DNA from: Petasospora fabianii
Taxonomy: Eukaryota > Ascomycota > Saccharomycetes > Phaffomycetales > Wickerhamomycetaceae
Length of the DNA: 64,000 bases
Assembly: GCA_022641835.1 (NCBI GenBank)
Contig: CP048720.1
Span: 682,001 to 746,000 of the forward strand
Direction of reading: 5' to 3'
Below are positions 56,675 to 64,000 of this stretch, in pieces. Positions within the stretch are counted from its first letter, which is position 1; each line of letters begins with the position of its first letter. The translations under genes and the position numbers were made by a program. The notes under the pieces are model-generated. The model was given only the letters and a program-made list of their open reading frames with translations. It searched no databases and was not told the DNA's origin.

Positions 56675-56825
56675 GTTGATTTCTTTATTTTTTTACTGAA
56701 TACACCCTTATGAAGTTGCCTTGGAAACGTCAAACTTACAAATAAAATGCCGTGCCATAAATTGTTGGCCACAACAAACGAGTTCGCGATATAATCGGTA
56801 AGAGCCACAGCTGAAATCTAGTCCG

Positions 56826-56841
56826 TTTCCCCATTGGGAAA
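56826..56841 (+). promoter_or_regulatory. ECB-type Mcm1 element upstream of CDC6
   Basis: TTTCCCCATTGGGAAA matches the early cell-cycle box consensus TTTCCCnnTnnGGAAA at every fixed position and is itself a palindrome. It lies 146-161 bp upstream of the CDC6 ATG. S. cerevisiae CDC6 is one of the known ECB-controlled genes (M/G1, Mcm1 with Yox1/Yhp1). Confidence 0.8.
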
Positions 56842-56850
56842 TTTAATGAG

Positions 56851-56895
56851 ACGCGTCGTTCTCTCTCGCGTCAGGCTCGCGTTTCGAGAGCGCGT
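56851..56895 (+). promoter_or_regulatory. MCB cluster upstream of CDC6
   Basis: A perfect ACGCGT at 56851-56856 within GACGCGTC, followed by further CGCG-containing sequences (CTCGCGTCA at about 56865, CTCGCGTTT at about 56877 and GCGCGTT at about 56890). MBF/SBF-type sites are expected for a G1/S replication gene. They sit right after the ECB element and before the TATA box. Confidence 0.75.
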
Positions 56896-56986
56896 TAAAG
56901 ATTTTATAAAGCGAAGAGCATCCTCTTTGTTACAGAGTCAAGGGTTAGTTATAATACACTTCTACACCACAAACAAGAAAACAACA

Positions 56987-58711
56987 ATGGGCTTCATGGA
57001 TTTGCTTCCCCTAGGCTCAAGCACACACAATGACACAGAGGAACGCAAGGCATTCCCTCTCAAGCTGTTCAAGTCTCTAGATACATCTCCTCAGAAGTCC
57101 TTGAGAACAAGGAAGAGAACAAGAGCACAGACACCATCAGATGAGGTAGTCTCTCCAACATATACCAAGAAAAGAGTCACTACGCGACCAGCTGGTCTTG
57201 TCTCTCCTGACGTGACTCCGATCAAGCAGTCCTCTCAGATCTCTGTTGTCTCTGGTATTGCCAGTGCTTCCAAGAAGCTCAATTTTGTCATTAAGGAGGA
57301 GACCTCTGCCGAGACTTCTCTTCCAACACCTGACACTACACCACAATCGACACCACAGAAGGGAAACCGTGTTGTTGACCTCATCAAGCAAGAGCAAACA
57401 CCACCACAGACCCCTGTCAAGACATCTCTTACCCCTGAGGACAAGGAGAACTTCACATATACACTAACAAAGCCAAGAAACATCTACACTAAGGGTAAGG
57501 CTCTTTTCCTCAGATCCACCGAGCAATCATTCACCACAACACTTCCTGAGCGTGAAGCTGAGGCCGGTGCTCTTCACCAATTTCTCGTCAATCACATCAC
57601 TTCCGCTCAGGGTACTTCCCTTTACATATCTGGTCCTCCTGGAACAGGTAAGACGGCACAGTGTAAACACACACTCTCACAGTTCCTTGACACTGAGAAG
57701 CCATATGGTGGTGTGCAATCAGTTGATATCGATGGTCAGGATTACAGAGTCGGTTATACATATATAAATTGTATGTCTCTCGGTAAGACCGAGACTGTCT
57801 TCTCAGAGTTACTCCGCGGCTTGACAGGTCAAAGGGCACATTTGAAAGAGTGTCGTGGCAAACTCATGGATTTCCTTAGTGGTCCGAATGCTGATATGAG
57901 TGTTGTGATCCTTGATGAACTCGATCAATTGTTGCAATCGAGAAACGATGAGGTCTTTACACTATTCAGTTGGGCCGTGACTTGCAAGATTACATTGATT
58001 GGTATTTCCAACGCTCTTGACATGGTTGATCGTTTCTTGCCAAGACTGAAAATGAATGGTCTCTCGCCCAACACACTTAACTTCCTCCCATACACTTCTG
58101 AGCAGATTGCCAAGATCATCACTGCTAAATTGAGACTTTTGAATGAAAATCCACAAGACACAACTGTCCCACTCTTCCATCCAGCAGCCATATCTCTCTG
58201 TTCTAAGAAGGCGGCATCCCATACTGGTGATCTTCGTAAGGCATTTGACGTTTGTCGTGCTGCTATCGAGATTGTCGAGAGAAATTGGAAGAAAGCTGCT
58301 AACAACACCGATGATACAGATCTTCCAACTGTAAAGATCCAACACATTGCCCGTATTGCTAACCAGGCTTTTAACGGCTCGCCTGTGTCTAAGCTTCGTG
58401 ATTTAAACTTGTCCCAGAAGTACTTGCTTTGTATGCTGACCCGCTGTGAGGAATCTTCAAAGCAGGGGATGACTGTCAATGCCTTCTACGAGTATTACAT
58501 GAGTCGTTCTTCAAAGGATAAGCAGATGGTTGGTATTTTAAAGAAACCGGAGTTTTTGGAAGTGTTAAGTTCATTGGAGGCGAACTCATCTGTTCGTGTT
58601 TTCCAAGGAAGACAGGCTTTCGGTGAAACTAAGGTCAGCTCTGGTGTTGTCAAGGCTGATTTGATGGATGTGATTAAGGGCGTTTACGTCTTGGAGAAAT
58701 TGATGGAGTGA
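56987..58711 (+). CDS. CDC6: Replication licensing ATPase CDC6
   Basis: 574 residues from ATG 56987 (MGFMDLLPLGSS). The upstream in-frame extension lies in promoter DNA. Cdc6 binds ORC at origins and loads the MCM2-7 helicase in G1. The N-terminal tail has several CDK-type sites (TPS, SPQKSLRTR, SPTYTKKR), as for the degradation-controlled yeast protein. AAA+ domain: Walker A GPPGTGKT (about 218-225), Walker B VVILDELDQL, sensor GISNALDMVDRFLPR, and sensor 2 in HTGDLRKAFDVCRAAIEI. A winged-helix domain follows (LSQKYLLCMLTRCEES). An ECB and MCB array lies upstream. Confidence 0.96.
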   Translation: MGFMDLLPLGSSTHNDTEERKAFPLKLFKSLDTSPQKSLRTRKRTRAQTPSDEVVSPTYTKKRVTTRPAGLVSPDVTPIKQSSQISVVSGIASASKKLNFVIKEETSAETSLPTPDTTPQSTPQKGNRVVDLIKQEQTPPQTPVKTSLTPEDKENFTYTLTKPRNIYTKGKALFLRSTEQSFTTTLPEREAEAGALHQFLVNHITSAQGTSLYISGPPGTGKTAQCKHTLSQFLDTEKPYGGVQSVDIDGQDYRVGYTYINCMSLGKTETVFSELLRGLTGQRAHLKECRGKLMDFLSGPNADMSVVILDELDQLLQSRNDEVFTLFSWAVTCKITLIGISNALDMVDRFLPRLKMNGLSPNTLNFLPYTSEQIAKIITAKLRLLNENPQDTTVPLFHPAAISLCSKKAASHTGDLRKAFDVCRAAIEIVERNWKKAANNTDDTDLPTVKIQHIARIANQAFNGSPVSKLRDLNLSQKYLLCMLTRCEESSKQGMTVNAFYEYYMSRSSKDKQMVGILKKPEFLEVLSSLEANSSVRVFQGRQAFGETKVSSGVVKADLMDVIKGVYVLEKLME

Positions 58712-58832
58712 AATAATGTGACCAATGAACTTATATAGAAATGATACAGTACAAAATGCTAATGATGAGGTGATCCGGTATCATCCATCTTTTAATGAAG
58801 AATATTTATGATGTAAGACGTGCTTTTTTTCT

Positions 58833-59513
58833 TCATGGAAGGAACCCTGTACGTAGAGCTGTCTCAATCCTATCAATCTCAACCAAGGATGTGGCCTTCT
58901 TGAGTTGTTCCTTCAACTTGGCTTTTTCTTCATCTGTGAGTTGAATCTTCTCTGTTTGAGAAGTCTCGGATCTCTCACTGATACTCAGTAGTTGTTGTGC
59001 AAGGGCCGTTGGTTCGTCTTTCGAGCCAAACAGTTCTGTTGATCTTTCTCTTTCTTTCTTCGACACTTTTTCAAAGTCCAGAACTTCAAGTGACGGACAT
59101 AGCCATACGACAAACTCTCTATAGTGATCCTTCTGTGAAACTGGGTTATCAATGAGATATAAATTTTTCAATCTACCACATTTCTCCAATTCTTTCAACG
59201 ATTGGAAGTCAGAAATGGCATTCTTAATGAGACTGAGTGTTTTCAACGCTGGAAGCGTTGTACTTAGCTGTGGGGAAACCGAGGCAATTCTATTCGAAGC
59301 TGCAAGTACACTGCGTACTTTCAGCAGCACAGGGAGCCCCGAACCGATAGACCTAAGATCATTATGTGAGAGATCTAGTGTTGTGTATATGTCTGCGAGA
59401 GAGTCCGTTTGTTCAAGAAGAGGAATGTCTAAAGATCGCAGAGACAACGTACGATCACCAAGGGTGTTGATGTATGATGGGCAGGACGACAGTACATGAG
59501 TGGTTAATCTCAT
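58833..59513 (-). CDS. LEA1: U2 snRNP protein A' (LEA1)
   Basis: 226 residues (S. cerevisiae Lea1 238). Binds U2 snRNA stem-loop IV with U2B''/Msl1 and is needed for U2 snRNP assembly. Leucine-rich repeats: LDLSHNDLRSIG, VRSVLAASNRIASVSPQLS, LKTLSLIKNAISDFQSL and LKNLYLIDNPVSQKDHYR, capped by the LRRcap-like FVVWLCPSLEVLDFEKVSKKER. The C-terminal helix is charged. It converges with CDC6 and is divergent from ALG2. A spliceosomal gene fits an organism that keeps a few introns. Confidence 0.95.
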   Translation of the reverse strand: MRLTTHVLSSCPSYINTLGDRTLSLRSLDIPLLEQTDSLADIYTTLDLSHNDLRSIGSGLPVLLKVRSVLAASNRIASVSPQLSTTLPALKTLSLIKNAISDFQSLKELEKCGRLKNLYLIDNPVSQKDHYREFVVWLCPSLEVLDFEKVSKKERERSTELFGSKDEPTALAQQLLSISERSETSQTEKIQLTDEEKAKLKEQLKKATSLVEIDRIETALRTGFLP

Positions 59514-59815
59514 TGAAGATGATAAGGAATGATAGGGTGTTAGGGTTAATTGACGATTGACAGTTTTAAGTACTTCAAGATACTAAGCATTAAGACAAAT
59601 TCTATGAAAGCTTCGCGACTTCCTGATAAGGTAACTACCACATTGGGACTTTAAATCCTTTTCCCCCGCGCACACGATCAATGCCAAGATCAAGAACGTG
59701 GTCAATTTCTATAAACAATCATTCATCTCATCGCAGTGAAAATTCTGTGTTCCCATACTTTACTCTCTTCCTGCTTGGTTTTTATATTCATTGTCATTGG
59801 AGGTCACAAGGAAAT
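59514..59815. other. Divergent promoter region LEA1/ALG2
   Basis: 302 bp, moderately AT-rich, with a TTTTATATTC sequence at about 59780 close to the ALG2 start. No other motif recognised; the short ORFs here look like chance. Confidence 0.4.
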
Positions 59816-61381
59816 ATGAAAATTGCCTTTTTGCATCCAGATTTAGGCATTGGTATGTCTTCTGTTCGCCCCCGTATTGTTCTCAGCTCATCACGTACAC
59901 ACGACTAACAGCGAATTTCCCCCGCAGGCGGAGCTGAACGTCTCATTGTTGATGCCGCTGTTGGTCTTCAAGATGAAGGACATGATGTGACCATTTACAC
60001 ATCTCACTGTGATCGCTCCCACTGCTTTGAAGAGGTGAAGAGCGAGCAACTAAAAGTGAAAGTGTATGGTGACTTCTTACCTACAAATATTGCCGGACGC
60101 TTTAAGATTGTGTTCGCTGCACTCAGACAACTTGTACTTCTTTTGACCATGATCTTGAATGCTGAAATTACAGAATTTGACTTCTTCATTGTGGATCAGC
60201 TCAGTTACTGTCTTCCACTTTTGCATTTGTTCCATGAGTACCGTTCAAGAATCTTGTTCTACTGCCACTTCCCAGACCAAAAGCTTGCAAAGCGTGATAG
60301 CCTCCTCAGAGCTTTGTACAGACTTCCATTTGATCTCTTTGAACAATTCTCCATGAGTGCAGCCGACTCAGTGGTGGTTAACTCTGCATTCACAAAGACC
60401 ATCTACGACGATACGTTTACACTGATCAGTGACATGAAAAAGCCGGGTATCATCTACCCTTGTGTCGACCTTCAAAGAGAGACCATTGACCCTAAGACGA
60501 AATCGCTAGTCAATAACCTCATTGGTGACTCCAAGTTCTTCGTTAGTGTTAACAGGTTTGAGCAAAAAAAGAACGTTGAGCTCGCTATCAAGTCATTCTC
60601 TCAGTTCCGCAAATCTACCAACTCAACAGCCAAACTCGTTGTCGCTGGAGGCTATGATCATGCAGTCGAAGAAAACAAGAAGTATCTCCAGGACTTGGAA
60701 TACCTCGCTGATTCATCCTCGCTCAAGTACTACACTCTCTTCTCATCATCATATGATAAGCACACCGCATCATCCACTGATGTTCCTGATTTTGACATTC
60801 TATTCCTCCCATCAGTTCCATCCGCCATGAAGGAGCTTCTTATCAGTGAGGCGACTCTTCTTCTCTACACTCCATCATTCGAACACTTTGGTATTGTCCC
60901 TCTCGAGGCCATGAAGGTTGGCACACCAGTGCTTGCCGTCAACAATGGTGGTCCAGTGGAGACTATCGTACCCCTCGATCAAGACCCAAAGAACGGTACG
61001 GGATGGCTTGAACCAAGTGATGCTTCCGCATGGGCCAAAAGACTCGCTGATTCTTTGACATTGGACTCTACTCAGATGGAGAAAAACGGTGAGGCACAGG
61101 TGAAGAGTAAGTTCACTAGAAAAGTTATGACCGAAGACTTTGAGAGAAACATGTTGAAAACGCTCAAGACTCCATATCAGAAATACACTTGGGAGAGACT
61201 TGTTGCCGTTTGGAGAGTTCCAATCTTCTTTATGCTCAGACTCTTTGGTCTCAAGGCCCTCTACGTCTGGATCCTCACAGCAGTCTCATTCTTGCCCCCA
61301 GGCATGTTCCAGATCATTGGATACGTTATTCTCACTGCTGTCTATATTGCAAAGCCAGACTGGTTTAGTCGATACGGTTGA
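59816..61381 (+). CDS. ALG2: ALG2 mannosyltransferase, two exons
   Basis: Exon 1 is 59816-59852 (37 nt) and exon 2 59928-61381, encoding 496 residues (S. cerevisiae Alg2 503). Spliced N-terminus MKIAFLHPDLGIGGAERLIV matches the conserved start of Alg2, with the GGAE motif formed across the junction. Alg2 adds the second and third mannoses to the dolichol-linked N-glycan precursor on the cytosolic face of the ER. GT-B features: FYCHFPDQKLAKRDS, VVVNSAFTK, NRFEQKKNVELAIKSF and the EX7E-type ETLLLYTPSFEHFGIVPLEAM. Hydrophobic segments near the C-terminus (FMLRLFGLKALYVWILTAVS and a second) anchor it to the ER. Confidence 0.97.
59853..59927 (+). other. ALG2 intron
   Basis: 75 bp with donor GTATGT (59853-59858), branch point GACTAAC (59903-59909) and acceptor GCAG ending at 59927, 18 bp after the branch. 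It splits a glycine codon (G|GC). Removing it restores the conserved LGIGGAERL motif in frame, which proves the intron by homology. First exon of only 37 nt. Confidence 0.95.
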
Positions 61382-61807
61382 GTGCAGGATGAATAAACTT
61401 ATTTGGTCATGACTAGATTTGACGTGATGAAGTTGCAATAATACAATCACCTTGTAGTAGATGAGTATTGTCTATACTGCCCTCAGAGGTTTGTGTCATT
61501 GATAGTCAATTCCCCTAAGGTGTCTAAAAACGTGCTCAGTGGCGGAAATGGCTGTTTCTTGCTATATTCCACCTGCACAACTGCACTTACCGTTCCATAA
61601 AGGCAATTTCTTGCTGATAGCACATCCATTCTACAAGCATACCAACTAATATGGTTCCGCTGATAAAGCTTCCACAACTTTATCTGGAAGTCCTACTAGA
61701 GTGCCAAGCTAGGTATGCCTTTATTATGCCTAGTATCATCTCTACGTTCATAACTCAATAAGCAAAAATGATTCATAACAAATGCAAGTTCATAGAATGG
61801 CCATCTA
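61382..61807. other. Convergent intergenic ALG2/BMS1, 426 bp
   Basis: Spacer between two 3' ends. No ORF with coding character and no recognised motif besides AT-rich stretches suited to 3' end formation. Confidence 0.4.
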
Positions 61808-64000
61808 TCAATTACGAGCCTTCTTCGATGCAGCACCATCACCACCACTGAAACCTCTCTTCTTTCCCTCCTTTGCAAAGTACTCCTTCTTTCTCTCTTT
61901 CTCCTTTTGTTCTCTAAGCTCATTCTGCTTGGCCAGCTTCTTGAGTTTCTCTTTTCTTTTCTCATCTTTCGTACTTCTTCTCTTCTCCTCCTTATCCTTA
62001 GCAACAGCACCAAGCTTTTGGATCAGAGCTCTGGCCTTCTTCTCCTCTCCCTTGACGACAACGGCACGCTTCTGCATGTATGTCTTCTTCTTCTGTGGTC
62101 TCATCTCATGAATTTGAGACTTGAATGGAAGATCAGCCTTGACACTCTTTGGAACCTTCAGACCGTTGAAGTGACGCTCCTTTCTCTCAACCTTTCCGTA
62201 CAAACTGTCAGCGTCGTTCTTCAACTCAATACCCTCAGCAGCACGAATTTGGCCTGTAAGACGCATACCCTTCCACTCACCGTGCTGGCGCAGCAAGTGT
62301 GATGTGACTGGGTTATAGAACTTCTTTGGCTGTACAGGATACCATGTTCTCAAAATAATGATATCACTCAGCAAGATCTTGTCCTCAAATGTAGCTCTGT
62401 AGTGACCCTCAGGCTTACTCAGTGCTCTCTTAATCTCACCTCTGATTCCAGAAACAGTCTTAATCTGAGCACCTTCGAATCTGGCAACCTCCAATGCAGA
62501 AGAGAACATATCCTTGATGAATGCAGTGTTTCTGAAAATCTTGTATGGGTAACCCACAAGCTTCAATTTCTTGACAATTTCAGTAGATGTGTCAATATCC
62601 TCAACGATACCAGTAGCAGCGATTCTGAAAGAACCAGTGGTCTCACTGTCGGCAACAACTTGAACACCGCAGAATGTAGTGTTTGGGGCAACAAGTGGAC
62701 CATAGAAGGTGGCGTTACAGTATGCGTGCTCTGGTGTGTACTTGAGCATTCTGCATCTGGTTCTGGAATCGGATGTGGTATAGACAGGCAATGTCTGGAA
62801 TCTTCTCCAGCCGAGAGAAAGGACAAGTGGATCGTTCGACTTGAGAATCTTCTTGTGCCATCTATGTCTTCTGATTCTGACGTTCATGAACCCAAACCTC
62901 TCCTCAGAAGCGAGCAACCCACCAAGAACCAATGGATAGCGTGGGTCAAAGTTCTCAGCAAACTCTGGTGGAACACCATCAAAGACAAGCTTGACGTAGG
63001 AACCAGCTCTGAGACCCTCAATACGAATACGTTGCATTGGATCCATCTTCTCAAACTCAGCCTTGTTGATTTCGAGTTGCTTGGCCATCTTGGCTTTTTG
63101 CATCTCATACCAAGTGTCTTCCTCAGTCATTGGCTCGTCCTTGAAATTGTGACCCTCTTCCTCTTCAAACTGAAGTCTTAGCTTTTCCTTCTTCTTAGCG
63201 TTCAACGCACGACGCTCATCAAGAGACAATGTCGGGTCAAACGCTTCTTCCTCCTCATCCTCATCTTCGTCACCTTCATCAATAATCTCATCCTTCTTCT
63301 CCTCTTCTTCGAAGTCAGGGAAGTCATCACCATCCTCCTCAGACTCGCTATCGTCATCAGATTCGGAAGTCTTCTTCTCACGATCGGCGGTACTGACAGC
63401 CTTACCTTCAGCTTCAAGATCCTCGAAATCACCGTAGAGCTCCTCGTCATCATCTCCCTCATCCTCCTCGTTCAAGATCTTCTTGGTCGATCCGAGGAAT
63501 CTCGAAGAGAGTCTCTTGAGTCCCTCAGAGTTCCATTTTTGCTTCAAATCCTCTGTGCTTGAGTATGTTGGAAGCGACTTGTCAAGATCTGGTGAGACAG
63601 TAACTTTACCATCGGTCTTCTTCTTGAAGAAATCATCATCCTCATCCTCAATGTCTTCTTCACTCTCCGATTCTTCCTCGGCATCCTCTTCCTGTTTCCA
63701 TCTGCGAATAGCGTCAGCAGGGTCGATGTTGTTCATGTAAATGAGCTTGCCAATATCCCAACGTCTCTTGAGATTTCCTTGGAGTCTGGAAGCCGTATTC
63801 TGCCATCCATCTTCATCATCGAGTGTAGTAGCCTCCTCCAACTCAAAGTCAGCAGCACCATTGTCACCAAAGTCAATCTCGACAAGCTTACGTCTGGCAT
63901 CTTCTTCAGCATCGTCATCGAACTCAGCATCAGAATCAAGATCTTCTTCACCTTCATCGGCTTCATCAAGGGATTTACCGTAGACTCTAGCCCTTCTCAT
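61808..64000 (-). CDS. BMS1: Ribosome biogenesis GTPase BMS1 (C-terminal part, runs off the right edge)
   Basis: At least 730 residues are visible; the N-terminal GTPase domain lies beyond the window, so the 5' end is missing. Bms1 with Rcl1 drives early 40S pre-rRNA processing in the small-subunit processome. The long acidic linker (Asp/Glu runs) is followed by the conserved C-terminal AARP2CN/BMS1 domain: RIEGLRAGSYVKLVFDGVPPEF, YPLVLGGLL, VRIRRHRWHKKILKSNDPLVL, LGWRRFQTLPVYT and GYPYKIFRNTAFIKDMFSS. The SQIHEMRPQKKKTYMQKRAV signature and a basic tail complete it. The Met at the edge is internal. Confidence 0.96.
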   Translation of the reverse strand: MRRARVYGKSLDEADEGEEDLDSDAEFDDDAEEDARRKLVEIDFGDNGAADFELEEATTLDDEDGWQNTASRLQGNLKRRWDIGKLIYMNNIDPADAIRRWKQEEDAEEESESEEDIEDEDDDFFKKKTDGKVTVSPDLDKSLPTYSSTEDLKQKWNSEGLKRLSSRFLGSTKKILNEEDEGDDDEELYGDFEDLEAEGKAVSTADREKKTSESDDDSESEEDGDDFPDFEEEEKKDEIIDEGDEDEDEEEEAFDPTLSLDERRALNAKKKEKLRLQFEEEEGHNFKDEPMTEEDTWYEMQKAKMAKQLEINKAEFEKMDPMQRIRIEGLRAGSYVKLVFDGVPPEFAENFDPRYPLVLGGLLASEERFGFMNVRIRRHRWHKKILKSNDPLVLSLGWRRFQTLPVYTTSDSRTRCRMLKYTPEHAYCNATFYGPLVAPNTTFCGVQVVADSETTGSFRIAATGIVEDIDTSTEIVKKLKLVGYPYKIFRNTAFIKDMFSSALEVARFEGAQIKTVSGIRGEIKRALSKPEGHYRATFEDKILLSDIIILRTWYPVQPKKFYNPVTSHLLRQHGEWKGMRLTGQIRAAEGIELKNDADSLYGKVERKERHFNGLKVPKSVKADLPFKSQIHEMRPQKKKTYMQKRAVVVKGEEKKARALIQKLGAVAKDKEEKRRSTKDEKRKEKLKKLAKQNELREQKEKERKKEYFAKEGKKRGFSGGDGAASKKARN

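Larger units (their letters stand above)
56438..56986. other. Intergenic, 549 bp, tRNA-iMet and CDC6 promoter
   Basis: The left part is the THI6 3' end, then the initiator tRNA gene, then the CDC6 promoter with an ECB-type element, MCB cores and a TATA box (TTTATAAA at 56903-56910). The in-frame ATG at 56846 lies upstream of the TATA box and inside the regulatory sequence, so it is not the start. Confidence 0.6.

Noticed and set aside
56846-56986. In-frame N-terminal extension of CDC6 from ATG 56846
   Set aside because: It covers the MCB cluster and the TATA box; transcripts must start downstream of them.
1-64000. Search by eye for transposons, LTR elements, virus-like elements and CRISPR arrays
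   Set aside because: No reverse transcriptase, integrase, transposase or capsid-like frames, no long terminal or direct repeats, and no repeat-spacer arrays were seen.

Overview
The window reads as nuclear chromosomal DNA of a budding yeast (Saccharomycotina). Genes are dense and almost all intronless, with intergenic gaps mostly of 0.1-1 kb. Two short spliceosomal introns with GTATGT-type 5' sites and RACTAAC/TACTAAC branch points are visible. The three tRNA genes are of yeast type, and nearly every long ORF has a recognisable yeast orthologue. CUG is most simply read as leucine, because CTG codons sit at strongly conserved Leu positions in the BUR1- and IPL1-type kinases. The exact genus cannot be told from the sequence alone. 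No transposon, virus-like element, CRISPR array or horizontally acquired island was seen.

Layout. 0-5.5 kb: the 3' end of an unidentified gene, a PRM10/ThrE-family membrane protein, an unrecognised reverse-strand protein and an ATG-less coding-looking fragment upstream of it. 5.5-16.1 kb: tRNA-Leu(CAA), phospholipase D SPO14, an RCK2-type stress kinase, tRNA-Gln(CUG) and glutamate decarboxylase GAD1. 16.6-30.5 kb: the giant HEAT-repeat protein UTP10, a small His/Cys-rich membrane protein, a DUF1992 mitochondrial protein, mitochondrial helicase MRH4, SRP72 and CBP3. 30.8-43.7 kb: RSM23, SGF73, RPL4, an SDR-fold NAD(P)-binding protein, MET22, an EFM1-like SET methyltransferase, PUS1 (with an intron), NIP7 and capping enzyme CEG1. 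44.1-54.7 kb: kinases BUR1 and IPL1, the multi-zinc-finger chromatin protein SNT2 and the SET methyltransferase RKM1. 54.9-64 kb: THI6, initiator tRNA-Met, CDC6, LEA1, ALG2 (with an intron) and the C-terminal part of BMS1, which runs off the right edge.

Functional themes. This is an ordinary housekeeping region rather than one pathway cluster. Several genes serve ribosome synthesis or translation (UTP10, NIP7, BMS1, RPL4, PUS1, SRP72, EFM1/RKM1-type methyltransferases). Others serve mitochondrial gene expression (MRH4, CBP3, RSM23) or chromatin, transcription and RNA processing (SGF73, SNT2, BUR1, CEG1, LEA1). IPL1 and CDC6 act in the cell cycle.

No obviously new multi-gene system is present. 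The most interesting signals are regulatory: (i) overlapping competing 5' splice sites in PUS1, where the consensus site breaks the frame and the weaker one keeps it; (ii) two genes, RCK2 and NIP7, whose main AUG overlaps the stop codon of a short uORF; (iii) an exact ECB-type Mcm1 element next to MCB motifs upstream of CDC6; (iv) clusters of a GCGCCA/TCGCCA motif shared by the RCK2 and UTP10 promoters; (v) a small two-TM protein with a His run plus a Cys cluster; and (vi) an unexplained coding-like segment with no ATG near 5.1-5.4 kb.
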